Of a stretch of DNA of 64,000 bases, positions 8,992 to 17,794 are shown in pieces. Numbering within the stretch: the first letter of the stretch is position 1; every line of letters begins with the position of its first letter. The position numbers and the translations under genes were made by a program. The notes beneath the pieces are model-generated. The model saw only the letters and a list, made by a program, of their open reading frames with translations. It ran no database searches and was not told the DNA's origin. The DNA comes from Donghicola sp041224595. GTDB lineage: Bacteria; Pseudomonadota; Alphaproteobacteria; Rhodobacterales; Rhodobacteraceae. The DNA lies in the NCBI RefSeq assembly GCF_041224595.1, contig NZ_JBGFGN010000135.1, positions 53,665 to 117,664 on the forward strand, read 5' to 3'.

Positions 8992-9312
8992 TTAGAAGAT
9001 AAAACGCAGGGCATAGAAGGTCGCCATGCCCGCAATGATTGAGAAAATGACGTTGACCCGAAGCCCCACGACCAATGCGGCAAGAGCGGCGGTAATGCGG
9101 ATGGGATCGACGGTGCCATCGGTGGCTGGGGGCCAGACCACCAGCGGCATGAAGATCGCAGGAAACACCGCGACCCCCACATACCGCAGGTGCAGGAGCG
9201 CCCATTCGGGCATCTCCTTGCCCCCGAAAATCCCCAAGAAAGAAAAGCGGATCAGGAACGTTCCCAGACCCAACAGCAGGGTCAGCACCCAGAAATCGAG
9301 TTCAGAGATCAT
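8992..9312 (-). CDS. azlD: AzlD-family membrane protein
   Basis: A 106-residue protein with about four hydrophobic segments, typical of AzlD, the small partner of AzlC. In characterised systems AzlCD exports branched-chain amino acids. The ATG overlaps the azlC stop by four bases (ATGA), so the two are translationally coupled. It is unusual that this exporter lies between a RraA enzyme and an exported protein under sugar-acid operators. The transported molecule here may differ from leucine analogues. Confidence 0.85.
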   Translation of the reverse strand: MISELDFWVLTLLLGLGTFLIRFSFLGIFGGKEMPEWALLHLRYVGVAVFPAIFMPLVVWPPATDGTVDPIRITAALAALVVGLRVNVIFSIIAGMATFYALRFIF

Positions 9313-10031
9313 GCGGCCCCCTTTGCTGCGCGGCGGCGCAGGTAGAGTTCCGTTTGCGCGCCACTGATCATCGCGAGGCTCGCCGCGACCATGATCCCGA
9401 GGTTCCACGGCACCCATGAAAACAGCAGGATGCTGACACCTGAGACCAGCGCCGCCACGTAGTGCGGTACAGACCGGAGCAGTGGCCCCGTCAAGGCGAT
9501 GAAACAGATCGGCAAGGCGAAATCGAGGGACAGGGACGCAGGGATCGCTTGGCCCACATAGGCGCCCACAAAGCTGAACCCGTACCAAAACGGACAGATC
9601 AGCATCATGCAGCCAAAGTAATAGGCGACCTTGGCCGCGGGCGGCATATCGGGACGCTCTTCATAGGTTTTGACACAGACGGCAAAGGCCTGATCCACCA
9701 TGAGATAGGCCATCAAGGCCCGAACGCTGAACCGCGCATGGCCGATATGGGGGACCAGAGCCGCCGAATACATGGCCATCCGCAGGTTCACCGCCAGCGA
9801 CGTCAGCAAAGCGATAAACACCGGCGCGTTGTCCTGTAGCAGCGCCAGCGCAGTGAACTGCGCGGCCCCTGCGATGACCAGAACAGTCATGCTCATGGTC
9901 TGGAACAGGTCCAGCCCCGCGTCCCGTGCCACCACGCCAAAAAGCATGGAGTAGGGGATCACGATCAGGATAAACGGGGCACAGTCCAGATACCCGCGCC
10001 AGAACGCTTTGCGCGGCGTCAGAGCGGTCAT
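9309..10031 (-). CDS. azlC: AzlC-family branched-chain amino acid exporter subunit
   Basis: A 240-residue integral membrane protein of the AzlC (LIV-E) family. It has the early motif PYSMLFGVVARDAGLDL, the loop LAVNLRMAMYSA, and DQAFAV. Its ATG 10031 overlaps the upstream stop by four bases and its own stop overlaps azlD by four bases, so three genes are read in a coupled chain. The family exports branched-chain amino acids. Here the context is sugar-acid catabolism and the actual cargo is unknown. Confidence 0.88.
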   Translation of the reverse strand: MTALTPRKAFWRGYLDCAPFILIVIPYSMLFGVVARDAGLDLFQTMSMTVLVIAGAAQFTALALLQDNAPVFIALLTSLAVNLRMAMYSAALVPHIGHARFSVRALMAYLMVDQAFAVCVKTYEERPDMPPAAKVAYYFGCMMLICPFWYGFSFVGAYVGQAIPASLSLDFALPICFIALTGPLLRSVPHYVAALVSGVSILLFSWVPWNLGIMVAASLAMISGAQTELYLRRRAAKGAA

Positions 10032-10501
10032 TCCAGCGACCTTGCCCGCCAGTTCAGACGCACATAGGCCAGACCCGCAGCGGTCGACACGCAGCCCGCC
10101 TTTTGCCGCGCCACCAGTTCGGCGCTCTGGTCGGTGAGACGGTTCAGTTCCTCCATCCGGTCGCATTGGAGCAGCGCGGACAGCACGTCATATTTGGTCT
10201 CAATGCCAGCGATGGCAGACAGCTGGTCGTCGCCTCGGGCGCGGATCGTTTCCATCTGTTCGGCGATGGCGGCGTTCCAGACCTCTTGGGTCTTGGTAAA
10301 GCACAGGGCAGAGGCGGCGTGCATCTCTTCGGGCATTCCGCCGCATTCGGAGTGGGCCAGATCCACGCAGGCGCTCGGGTTGGTTTGTGCGCCGAAGGCG
10401 TCGGTCAAACAGGTGTCCACAGTCTCTATGGACATCTGGGCCATCGCAGGTACGGACAGCAGCAGACACAGGGCGGCACTCGCGCCAATGTCACGTTTCA
10501 T
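10028..10501 (-). CDS. Small exported cysteine-containing protein, function unknown
   Basis: A 157-residue protein with a clear signal peptide (KRD, hydrophobic stretch, cleavage near AMAQ, about residue 22). The mature part has six cysteines, in TCLTDAF, SACVDLAHSECGG, ALCFTK, LQCDRM and KAGCVST. That suggests disulfides in the periplasm and resembles LprI/DUF1311-type lysozyme-inhibitor-like proteins. I do not assign a function. GGGAGGA precedes the ATG. It is the first gene of the operon that continues into azlC-azlD-rraA, directly downstream of the double TGGTATACCA operator, so it is expected to be co-induced with sugar-acid catabolism. Confidence 0.75.
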   Translation of the reverse strand: MKRDIGASAALCLLLSVPAMAQMSIETVDTCLTDAFGAQTNPSACVDLAHSECGGMPEEMHAASALCFTKTQEVWNAAIAEQMETIRARGDDQLSAIAGIETKYDVLSALLQCDRMEELNRLTDQSAELVARQKAGCVSTAAGLAYVRLNWRARSLE

Positions 10502-10540
10502 TCAATTCCTCCCTTACGGCTCTCCCCAGCCGTTTGATTC

Positions 10541-10550
10541 TGGTATACCA
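10541..10550. promoter_or_regulatory. TGGTATACCA operator, copy proximal to the exported-protein operon
   Basis: A perfect TGGTATACCA palindrome 40 bases upstream of the minus-strand operon start. A second copy is centred exactly 25 bases away, a spacing that could allow two dimers on nearly the same helix face. Confidence 0.8.
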
Positions 10551-10565
10551 AAATAAACTTGCGTT

Positions 10566-10575
10566 TGGTATACCA
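10566..10575. promoter_or_regulatory. TGGTATACCA operator, copy proximal to the IlvD/Edd gene
   Basis: The second perfect palindrome in the same divergent promoter region, flanked by TTT and TTTG. It lies 74 bases upstream of the IlvD/Edd dehydratase start. Confidence 0.8.
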
Positions 10576-10648
10576 TTTGAGTTTTCTAGAACGACCGGCG
10601 GTGAGCAACAAGATTCGCGACGCCACATGAATTTTCTGGGAGGAAACC

Positions 10649-12430
10649 ATGTCCAACACCCGCGCGAACAAGCGGTTCCGCTCGCAAGAGTGGTTCGACA
10701 ATCCCAATAATCCGGGGATGACGGCGCTGTACCTAGAGCGCTATTTGAACCAGGAATACACCCGCGAGGAATTGCAGGGCGAAAAGCCGATCATCGGCAT
10801 TGCGAACACCGGTTCCGACATCGCGCCGTGCAACAAGATTCACGTGTTCCTGATGGACCGGATCAAGGCTGGCATCCGTGCGGCGGGCGGGGTTCCGATG
10901 GAATTCCCCGTGCACCCCATTCAGGAAACCGGCAAGCGCCCCACGGCGGCTTTGGACAGGAACCTGTCTTATCTGGGGCTGGTCGAGGTACTGCATGGCT
11001 ATCCGCTGGATGGCGTCGTGATCACCACGGGCTGTGACAAGACCACGCCAGCGATGCTGATGGGCGCAGCCACGGCTGATTTGCCCGCGATTGCCTTGAA
11101 CGGCGGTCCCATGCTGGACGGCTGGTGGAAGGGCAAGCGCGCAGGGTCGGGCACGATCGTTTGGGAAAGCCGCCGTCTGCTGTCCGAAGGCGAGATCGAC
11201 TACGAAGAATTCATCAGCCGTGTGTGTTCGTCCGCGCCCTCTTTGGGCCACTGCAACACCATGGGTACGGCGTCGACGATGAACGCCATGGCCGAGGCTT
11301 TGGGCATGTCCCTGACCGGTAACTCGGCGATCCCCGCGCCCTTCCGCGAGCGGATGGAGATGGCCTATCAGACCGGCAAGCGGATCGTTGAGATGGTCTA
11401 CGAGGACCTGAAGCCCTCTGACATCCTGACTCGCGAAGCCTTTGAAAACGCGATCAAAGTGAACGCTGCGATTGGCGGGTCTACCAACGCGCCGCCGCAC
11501 CTGCAGGCCATTGCGCGCCATGCCGGTGTCGAGCTGGACGTCAAGGATTGGGAAACCGTCGGTTTCGAAATCCCGCTGATGGTGAACATGCAGCCCGCGG
11601 GCAAGTATTTGGGCGAAAGCTTCTTCCGTGCGGGCGGTGTTCCTGCGGTTATGGCCGAGCTGCAAAAGGCTGGCCACATCCACGAGGGCTGTATGACCGC
11701 CACGGGCAAGACCATGGGCGACAACCTGAGCGGCCTTGGCTCCGAAGACGAGGACGTGATCACCACCTATGACGCACCCTTGCGTCAGAATGCGGGTTTC
11801 AAGGTGTTGTCGGGGAACCTCTTTGATAGCGCGCTGATGAAGACCTCGGTGATCTCTGCGGACTTCCAGAAACGCTTCCTGTCCCGTCCGGGCGAAGAGG
11901 GCGTGCACGAGGCCCGTGCGATCGTGTTCGAAGGCCCCGAGGATTACCACGACCGGATCAACGATCCGTCTCTGAACATCGACGAGAAGTGCATCCTGTT
12001 CATTCGCGGCGTGGGTTGTGTGGGCTATCCCGGCAGCGCCGAGGTCGTGAACATGCAGCCGCCGGATGCCCTGTTGAAGCAGGGGATCAACCACTTGCCC
12101 ACCGTGGGCGATGGCCGTCAGTCGGGCACCTCGGAGAGCCCGTCGATCCTGAACGCATCGCCTGAATCGGTTGTGGGTGGGGGATTAGCTTACTTGCGGA
12201 CAGGCGACATGGTGCGCTTGGATCTGAATACCTCAACTATGGATGCTTTGGTCTCTGAAGAGGAATGGGCGCAGCGCAAGGCGGATTGGACTCCGCCCGA
12301 GATCAAGCACCAGACCCCGTGGCAAGAGATCTATCGCACTCACGTGGGGCAGTTGGACAAGGGCGGCTGTCTGGAACTGGCCACCGCCTACCACAAGGTC
12401 TGCCAAGACCTGCCGCGCGACAACCACTGA
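10649..12430 (+). CDS. IlvD/Edd-family sugar acid dehydratase (arabonate/xylonate type)
   Basis: A 593-residue iron-sulfur dehydratase. Conserved cysteines at about positions 61 (IAPCNKIH), 129 (TTGCDKTTPA) and 202 (GHCNTMGTASTMN) would hold the cluster. The length and the DGVVITTGCDKTTPAMLMGA block fit pentonate (L-arabonate, D-xylonate) and related sugar-acid dehydratases rather than IlvD of valine synthesis. The product would be a 2-keto-3-deoxy acid, the substrate of the DapA- and XylX-like enzymes encoded at 4.5-5.4 and 1.9-3.1 kb. GGGAGGAAACC precedes the ATG. It is the first gene of a two-gene operon behind the double operator. Confidence 0.88.
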   Translation: MSNTRANKRFRSQEWFDNPNNPGMTALYLERYLNQEYTREELQGEKPIIGIANTGSDIAPCNKIHVFLMDRIKAGIRAAGGVPMEFPVHPIQETGKRPTAALDRNLSYLGLVEVLHGYPLDGVVITTGCDKTTPAMLMGAATADLPAIALNGGPMLDGWWKGKRAGSGTIVWESRRLLSEGEIDYEEFISRVCSSAPSLGHCNTMGTASTMNAMAEALGMSLTGNSAIPAPFRERMEMAYQTGKRIVEMVYEDLKPSDILTREAFENAIKVNAAIGGSTNAPPHLQAIARHAGVELDVKDWETVGFEIPLMVNMQPAGKYLGESFFRAGGVPAVMAELQKAGHIHEGCMTATGKTMGDNLSGLGSEDEDVITTYDAPLRQNAGFKVLSGNLFDSALMKTSVISADFQKRFLSRPGEEGVHEARAIVFEGPEDYHDRINDPSLNIDEKCILFIRGVGCVGYPGSAEVVNMQPPDALLKQGINHLPTVGDGRQSGTSESPSILNASPESVVGGGLAYLRTGDMVRLDLNTSTMDALVSEEEWAQRKADWTPPEIKHQTPWQEIYRTHVGQLDKGGCLELATAYHKVCQDLPRDNH

Positions 12431-12451
12431 CCCGAAGGGAGGGGAGGCCCG

Positions 12452-13189
12452 ATGGCTAAGACAATCATCATTACCGGCGCCGCGCGCGGTGTGGGCAAAG
12501 CCTGTGCGCAGCATTTCTTGGACAACGGGTGGAAGGTCGGCGTCGTCGGCCGCACACCCGCCACGGTGCAGGAAATGGCAGACAGCCACGAAAATGCACT
12601 GGCCCTGCCATGTGACGTAACGAACGAGGCCGAAGTTGACGCGGCCTTTGACAAGGCGCTGGCGGAATGGGGGCGGATTGACGCCCTGTTCAACAATGCA
12701 GGCGTCGCGATGAAGGGCACGACCATCGACACTGTCGATGTGGATGCTTGGCGCGACCTGATCAACGTGAACGTGACCGGTAGCTTTATCTGCGCTCGGG
12801 CGGCTTTTGCACGGATGCGCGCTCAAGACCCCCAAGGGGGCCGGATCATCAACAATGGCTCTGTTTCGGCCTATGTGCCGCGCTGGGGGTCTGCGCCGTA
12901 TTCGGCCTCGAAACACGCGATCACCGGTTTGACCCGCAGCATTTCGCTGGACGGGCGTCCGTTCAACATTGCGTGCGGGCAGATCGACATTGGCAATGCG
13001 CTGACTGATATGGCGCAGGCGATGACCCAAGGGGTGCCGCAAGCCGATGGATCGATTGCGGTGGAGCCTGTGATGGACGTGGCCCATGTCGCCAGCTCTG
13101 TCCTGCACATGGCGGAACTGCCGATCGAAGCCAACGTTCAGTTCATGACCGTGATGGCAACAAATATGCCCTATATCGGGCGCGGTTAA
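12452..13189 (+). CDS. SDR oxidoreductase in the dehydratase operon
   Basis: A 245-residue short-chain dehydrogenase with TGAARGVGKAC (cofactor), NNAG, the catalytic serine in NNGSVSAY and Tyr-Lys in PYSASKHAIT. It lacks the usual VDGG C-terminal motif; instead it ends NVQFMTVMATNMPYIGRG. It starts 21 bases after the dehydratase behind GGGAGGGGAGG, so the two are co-transcribed. It probably oxidises a sugar, lactone precursor or sugar acid in the same route. Substrate cannot be read from the sequence. Confidence 0.85.
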   Translation: MAKTIIITGAARGVGKACAQHFLDNGWKVGVVGRTPATVQEMADSHENALALPCDVTNEAEVDAAFDKALAEWGRIDALFNNAGVAMKGTTIDTVDVDAWRDLINVNVTGSFICARAAFARMRAQDPQGGRIINNGSVSAYVPRWGSAPYSASKHAITGLTRSISLDGRPFNIACGQIDIGNALTDMAQAMTQGVPQADGSIAVEPVMDVAHVASSVLHMAELPIEANVQFMTVMATNMPYIGRG

Positions 13190-13242
13190 CCCAGCGTTAA
13201 CCGAAACTATGCTTCCTGTTGGGTGTTAGAACCCGGACTTAC

Positions 13243-13273
13243 CCGCCGGCCCTTGTGGTCGGCGGCTTTTTTT
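13243..13273 (+). terminator. Rho-independent terminator of the IlvD/Edd-SDR operon
   Basis: A nine-base-pair stem (13243-13251 with 13257-13265, one G-T pair), a five-base loop CTTGT, then C and seven T. Strong plus-strand terminator. Confidence 0.9.
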
Positions 13274-13359
13274 ATGCCGCGGCCCTAGGCGCAGAAGATG
13301 CGTCGCAAGTCTTATGAATTTCTGCGCGGGGAGGACGGGCCCCTCTGGGACCCGCCGGT

Positions 13360-14244
13360 TCAGCGTTTCAGACTGCGCTCGCGCTGCCAGATATAAAGAC
13401 CCGAGGCGATGATGATCGCACCGCCAGCCAGCGTCCACAACGTGGGCCATGTGTTGAACACAAGGATCCCTGCAAGCGAGGCGAGGAACACCTGAATATA
13501 GACCACTGGTGCGAGTAAGGACGCATCCGCCCACCGATGCGCGATGGTGGCAATGGTGTGACCTGTCGCGCCGAAAAATCCGATCAGGCAAAAGATGATC
13601 CACGCCTGCGTCGTGTCCGGCCAGACCCAGTTTTGCAGCGCAAAGGGCAGCAGAGCAGTCATGGCGATCCCGCTCGACCAGATTTGCTGGGTGGCGTTCG
13701 CCTCGACCCCCGACAGCAGTCGGGTCATAATGAAATAGAGCGACGCGCACATCAGGCCCGCAAGGCTAAAGAACATCGCCGGGTGAAAGGCCGTGCCCCA
13801 CGGTTGGATCACCACCAGAACGCCGCTGAACCCGACGCACACCGCAATGAGACGGCGCAGGCCGACCTTTTCCCCAAGGATCGGGATCGCCAGAATGCTG
13901 GTCACGATCGGACCGGCAAAAAAGATCGTCGTCGTGATGGTGATCGGCAAGTGTTTCAGCGCCATGAAGTTCATGACAGTGGACCCCAGCAAAAACAGGC
14001 TGCGCAGCAGCTGTTTCACAGGGGCGTTCGACACCAGTGCCGCGCGCCCTTCGCGTGGGACGTAGAAGGCAAGTGCCAGAATGAAATGACCGAAATAACG
14101 GGCAAAGACCACCTGAAGCGTGGGCAATCCGAACAGGATCAACCACTTGGCCGAGGTGTCGATGCAGGTAAAGAACCCCACGGCCAGGCACATGAGCAAG
14201 AGCCCAGCTCCTGTGCGGTCCTCTCTTGGGATCGAGGTCCCCAT
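13360..14244 (-). CDS. EamA/DMT-family permease
   Basis: A 294-residue protein with about ten hydrophobic segments in two EamA halves, each ending in the typical glycine-rich helix (GFSGVLVVIQPWG; GAIIIASGLYIW). Members of the drug/metabolite superfamily export or import small metabolites; specificity is not predictable. AAAGGAG lies 9 bases before ATG 14244. It is the last gene of the uxaA-Gfo/Idh/MocA-SDR-EamA operon, which suggests a sugar-acid or intermediate as cargo. This is inference. Confidence 0.85.
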   Translation of the reverse strand: MGTSIPREDRTGAGLLLMCLAVGFFTCIDTSAKWLILFGLPTLQVVFARYFGHFILALAFYVPREGRAALVSNAPVKQLLRSLFLLGSTVMNFMALKHLPITITTTIFFAGPIVTSILAIPILGEKVGLRRLIAVCVGFSGVLVVIQPWGTAFHPAMFFSLAGLMCASLYFIMTRLLSGVEANATQQIWSSGIAMTALLPFALQNWVWPDTTQAWIIFCLIGFFGATGHTIATIAHRWADASLLAPVVYIQVFLASLAGILVFNTWPTLWTLAGGAIIIASGLYIWQRERSLKR

Positions 14245-14258
14245 GTGGGGGGACTCCT

Positions 14259-14984
14259 TTAGCCGGCCGCCCAACCGCCGTCGATGATGTGGGCCTGCCC
14301 AGTGGTAAAGCTGCTTTCGTCCGAGCCAAGATAGACAACCAGATGCGCAATCTCGTCTGCGGTGCCGATGCGGCCCATGGGCTGACGGGCCTCGAACGCG
14401 GCGCGGGCTTCTTCGTAGTTGCCCATGGCGCGCAGGCGGTCATGCAGCGACGGGCTGTCCACGGTGCCCGGGCAGATGCAGTTCACGCGGATGCCTTGTT
14501 TCACATAGTCCACGGCCACGGATTTGGTCAGGCCAATCACGGCGGCCTTGGATGCGCCGTAGATGCAGCGATTGGGGGCGGCGATCAGGCTGCTCGCCAC
14601 CGAGGCGATGTTGACGATCGACCCACCGCCCCGTTCGAGCATGCCGGGCAGGGCAGCCTGCATCGCGTGGAACTGGGATTTCACGTTCAGTGTAAAGGCA
14701 AAGTCGAACTCGTCGTCGTTTGCTTCCAAGATTGTGCCGCCGTGCACGAACCCCGCACAGTTCACCAAGATATCGGGCTGCGCGTCCTGAATGGCGGCGG
14801 TCAGGACGGCCTTGTCGGTGACATCCAGCGCCATGGTTTTCTCGACGTTCAGCCCGTCCAGCAGCTCTGCCTTCAGGTCGGTGGCGGTGACAATGGCGCC
14901 CTCGCGGGCGTAGTGTTCCGCGACGGCGCGGCCGATGCCTTGGCCCGCTGCGGTGATAAAGGCGCGTTTTCCTTCTAGCCTCAT
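14259..14984 (-). CDS. SDR oxidoreductase, 2-keto-3-deoxy-L-fuconate dehydrogenase-like
   Basis: A 241-residue short-chain dehydrogenase starting MRLEGKRAFITAAGQGIG. It has NCAGFVH in place of NNAG, Ser in IASVASS, Tyr-Lys in IYGASKAAVIGL and the C-terminal TTGQAHIIDGGW. This pattern matches the BDH2-like group that includes 2-keto-3-deoxy-L-fuconate/rhamnonate 4-dehydrogenases. In that route the product, a 2,4-diketo-3-deoxy acid, is split by an FAH hydrolase; such a hydrolase is encoded at 22239-23084 next to the regulator. TTGGAGAATTG precedes ATG 14984. Confidence 0.8.
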   Translation of the reverse strand: MRLEGKRAFITAAGQGIGRAVAEHYAREGAIVTATDLKAELLDGLNVEKTMALDVTDKAVLTAAIQDAQPDILVNCAGFVHGGTILEANDDEFDFAFTLNVKSQFHAMQAALPGMLERGGGSIVNIASVASSLIAAPNRCIYGASKAAVIGLTKSVAVDYVKQGIRVNCICPGTVDSPSLHDRLRAMGNYEEARAAFEARQPMGRIGTADEIAHLVVYLGSDESSFTTGQAHIIDGGWAAG

Positions 14985-15018
14985 TTCAATTCTCCAATCT
15001 ATCGGTTTCGGGGCGGGG

Positions 15019-16074
15019 TCAGGCCCCGCGAAAATCATCGGGTACCTCGCCGCTTTTGACGGGGCGTCCGTCGCGGCCCGACAGGACCGCAGCGAGGGTC
15101 AGCTCTAGCGCCGCTGCGCCATCGGCCAACGTGCACAGGATATCATCTTGGCCGCCCGCGACGACGTCCGCGAACCTGTCAATCTGGGCCAGCAAAGGGT
15201 CAATCTTGTCAGATACTTGCGGGGCGTGGCGGGTCAGGGGCTTGGACCACTCGATCTCTCCTCCGTCGCTTCGGCCCCAGCGGGTGAGCGAGGGGAAGGC
15301 CAGCGCGCCTTGGGTGCCGATGATGCGTAGGTAATCCTCACCCGAGGCGGCGATGGCGGGGTTTTCGGCAGTGGCCGCTTCGAACGCCCAAGGTGACGCG
15401 CCGGCGTCGGACATCAGAACGGAGCCAAGCGCGCCATTGGCGAACCGCAGGGACAGCGCGGCGGTGTCTTCGATCACCATGCCGCGTCGCGCGTTGGAGG
15501 TCAGGGCAGAGACTTCGTCAATCTCGCCGATCAAGAAGCGCAGAAGGTCGAGTTCGTGGCTGACATTGGTCATCAGAACCCCTGCGCCGGGCTGCGTGCG
15601 CCACGGGGTGTCGTAGTAGGTGTCGTGCTTGCGCAGCGACCACAGGGTTTGCACCCCGACCAGATCGCCGATCAGCTGCAGGGCTTCTCGGGCTGCGATG
15701 CTAAAGGGGTGACAGCGGCGATGATGCCCACAAAACAAGGGCTTGTCGCCTGCCACTTCGGTCAATGCTTTGGCTTCGCCCACCGTGGCGGTCAGAGGTT
15801 TTTCGATGATGCCTGCCCATCCGCGATCCAGAATTTGCAAGGCACTGTCGTGATGCAGCTGCGTCGGCGTGGCCGAGATGGCGGCGCGGGTGGCAGCAGG
15901 GGCATCCTCAATCGCTGCGACAGCGGTGAAGCCAATTTGGGCCAGTTCTGCGCGGCGCGCATCAGAAGGCTCAACGATGCAGGTCAGATCGACTTTATCC
16001 GACGTTTGCGCCACTTCGACGTGACGCATGCCGATCGAGCCTCCACCTATGATGCAAAGTGGTAAACGGGCCAT
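15019..16074 (-). CDS. Gfo/Idh/MocA-family oxidoreductase
   Basis: A 351-residue NAD(P)-dependent dehydrogenase. It has an N-terminal Rossmann motif (IIGGGSIGMRHVE) and the conserved EKP motif (IIEKPLTA, about residue 93) that carries the catalytic lysine. A C-terminal substrate domain holds NVSHELDLLRF, where the histidine is the usual active-site residue. Members oxidise sugars, inositols or sugar acids. The ATG shares its A with the uxaA stop (TAATG), giving tight coupling. Substrate unknown. Confidence 0.85.
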   Translation of the reverse strand: MARLPLCIIGGGSIGMRHVEVAQTSDKVDLTCIVEPSDARRAELAQIGFTAVAAIEDAPAATRAAISATPTQLHHDSALQILDRGWAGIIEKPLTATVGEAKALTEVAGDKPLFCGHHRRCHPFSIAAREALQLIGDLVGVQTLWSLRKHDTYYDTPWRTQPGAGVLMTNVSHELDLLRFLIGEIDEVSALTSNARRGMVIEDTAALSLRFANGALGSVLMSDAGASPWAFEAATAENPAIAASGEDYLRIIGTQGALAFPSLTRWGRSDGGEIEWSKPLTRHAPQVSDKIDPLLAQIDRFADVVAGGQDDILCTLADGAAALELTLAAVLSGRDGRPVKSGEVPDDFRGA

Positions 16075-17564
16075 TACATCACCGCGCCAACCTGCCATGG
16101 GACGAATTCGTAGTCCCCAAGGCCCAGTTTTTCCGACTTTGTTTGCTCGCCCGAGGCCATGCGGAGCCACATTTCGTAAATTTCGCGGCCCACTTCCTCG
16201 ACGGTTTTGCCGTCGGAAATGATCGTTCCCGCGTTCACATCCATGTCCTCGTGCAGGCGGTTATACATCTCGGTATTCGTCGCGACCTTCATCGAGGGCG
16301 AAGGTTTCGCGCCGAAGGCGGATCCGCGGCCCGTGGTAAAACACACGAGATTACAGCCACTTGCGATCTGTCCGGTCACGGATGCGGGGTCGTAGCCGGG
16401 GCTGTCCATAAAGGTGAAACCCTTGGCCGTGACGGGTTCTGCGTACTTGTAGACACCGGTCAACGGGGTGGTGCCGCCCTTGGCTGCGGCGCCGAGGGAC
16501 TTCTCGAGGATCGTGGTTAATCCGCCTTTTTTGTTGCCGGGGCTGGGATTGTTGTCCATGGAGCCGCCGTTGCGGTCTGTGTAGCCCTCCCACCATTTGA
16601 TCAGATCGATCAGCTTGTCGCCGATAGCGCGATCAGCGGCGCGGGCGGTCAGTAGGTGTTCTGCCCCATAGATTTCTGGAGTTTCGGCCAGAACGCCGGT
16701 GCCGCCTTGGGCCACCAGAAGGTCACAGGCGTAACCGACGGCGGGGTTCGCGGTGATGCCGGACCACGCGTCGGATCCGCCGCATTGCAGGGCGACCATC
16801 AGCTCGGACGCAGGGCATTCTGTGCGCGTGGCTTTGTTCACTTCGGGCAGCATGGCGGTAATTTGTTCGATGCCAATCTCAACCGTTTTGCGCAGGCCGC
16901 CGTGGTCCTGAATGTTCATGGTCTGGAACAGAGGGCCGGGGGTCAGACCGTAGGCTTCGATCAGCCAGTCGATCTGCATCATCTCGCAGCCCAGACCCGC
17001 CATGAGCACGCCGCCCACATTCGGGTTTTTCGCATAACCCCAAAGAGTTCTCTGCAATAGCTCGAAGCCGGTGCCATCCCCACCCATGGCGCATCCGGTG
17101 CCGTGGACAAAGGCCACAACGCCATCAACATTGGGATAATCGGCCATGACGTCGGGGGTGAAGTGTTGGGCGATCATACGGGCCGCTGTGGCCGAGCAGT
17201 TCACCGACGTCAGGACCGCAATATAGTTGCGGGTGCCAACGCGCCCCGAGGGGCGACGATAGCCCATAAAGCTGTCCTGCTGGGGCGCGGGGGCGACAGG
17301 GCGCAGGTTGGTCGAGAATTCGTAGTCCGTGTCCACGTTGCGGAATTCAAGGTTGTGGGTGTGGACGTGTTGCCCCGCCTGAATGTCGGTGGCCGCGTAG
17401 CCAATGAGCTGCGCGTATTTCAAAACAGGGGCGCCCGCGGGAATATCACATGTGGCCATTTTATGCCCGCGCGGGATCAACTGCGTCGCGCCATCTTCGC
17501 CGATTTCGAGGGGGGATTTGGCGGTCACAACGTTGTCGGCTTCGGACAGACGGACGGTTTTCAT
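16074..17564 (-). CDS. uxaA: UxaA-family altronate/galactarate-type dehydratase
   Basis: A 496-residue protein with an N-terminal SAF domain (residues about 10-85, PRGHKMATCDIPAGAPV) fused to the large UxaA/GarD catalytic region. Conserved cysteines include SVNCSATA, HGTGCAMGGDG, GLGCEMMQ, LQCGGSD and ASGCNLVCFTTGRGS. These enzymes dehydrate D-altronate, galactarate or related acids to 2-keto-3-deoxy acids, using iron. AAGGAA is present before ATG 17564. First gene of a four-gene operon downstream of the TRAP genes. Whether the substrate is altronate or another acid is not certain. Confidence 0.87.
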   Translation of the reverse strand: MKTVRLSEADNVVTAKSPLEIGEDGATQLIPRGHKMATCDIPAGAPVLKYAQLIGYAATDIQAGQHVHTHNLEFRNVDTDYEFSTNLRPVAPAPQQDSFMGYRRPSGRVGTRNYIAVLTSVNCSATAARMIAQHFTPDVMADYPNVDGVVAFVHGTGCAMGGDGTGFELLQRTLWGYAKNPNVGGVLMAGLGCEMMQIDWLIEAYGLTPGPLFQTMNIQDHGGLRKTVEIGIEQITAMLPEVNKATRTECPASELMVALQCGGSDAWSGITANPAVGYACDLLVAQGGTGVLAETPEIYGAEHLLTARAADRAIGDKLIDLIKWWEGYTDRNGGSMDNNPSPGNKKGGLTTILEKSLGAAAKGGTTPLTGVYKYAEPVTAKGFTFMDSPGYDPASVTGQIASGCNLVCFTTGRGSAFGAKPSPSMKVATNTEMYNRLHEDMDVNAGTIISDGKTVEEVGREIYEMWLRMASGEQTKSEKLGLGDYEFVPWQVGAVM

Positions 17565-17747
17565 GGTTAATTCCTTGACCTTCACAGCGCCGAAACGGCG
17601 CGAAAATCGGGGTATGGCTGGCGTCTGGTTCACGTATGGCAAACGTCATGACGTTGCGCCGGTGCTTGCTTTGGGGTCCGGGGCGGCGTCGTGCGTCGGG
17701 CCGGACGAAAATCTGGGGGATCATACCCGATCCCGAGGGGGTAGGGA

Positions 17748-17773
17748 CCGGGGCGGCAGCATGTCCGCCCCGG
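17748..17773. repeat. Perfect inverted repeat between dctM and uxaA
   Basis: CCGGGGCGG (17748-17756) and CCGCCCCGG (17765-17773) form a perfect nine-base stem with an eight-base loop, just after the dctM stop. Neither side has a T-run, so it may stabilise a 3' end or slow transcription and is not a standard terminator. The rest of the 230-base gap shows no gene. Confidence 0.55.
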
Positions 17774-17794
17774 CCGGGTTTCAAAGACCTCTTC

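Noticed and set aside
8992..9588. Longer version of AzlD
   Set aside because: The extension lies in azlC coding DNA and lacks membrane character; ATG 9312 gives the family length and ATGA overlap.
10733..12094. Long open frame (453 codons) on the minus strand
   Set aside because: Fully antisense to the IlvD/Edd gene, His/Arg/Gly-rich translation without motifs, no ribosome site; a GC-bias shadow.
17748..17773. Terminator reading of the hairpin after dctM
   Set aside because: Stem is perfect but there is no T-run on either strand; kept as a repeat only.
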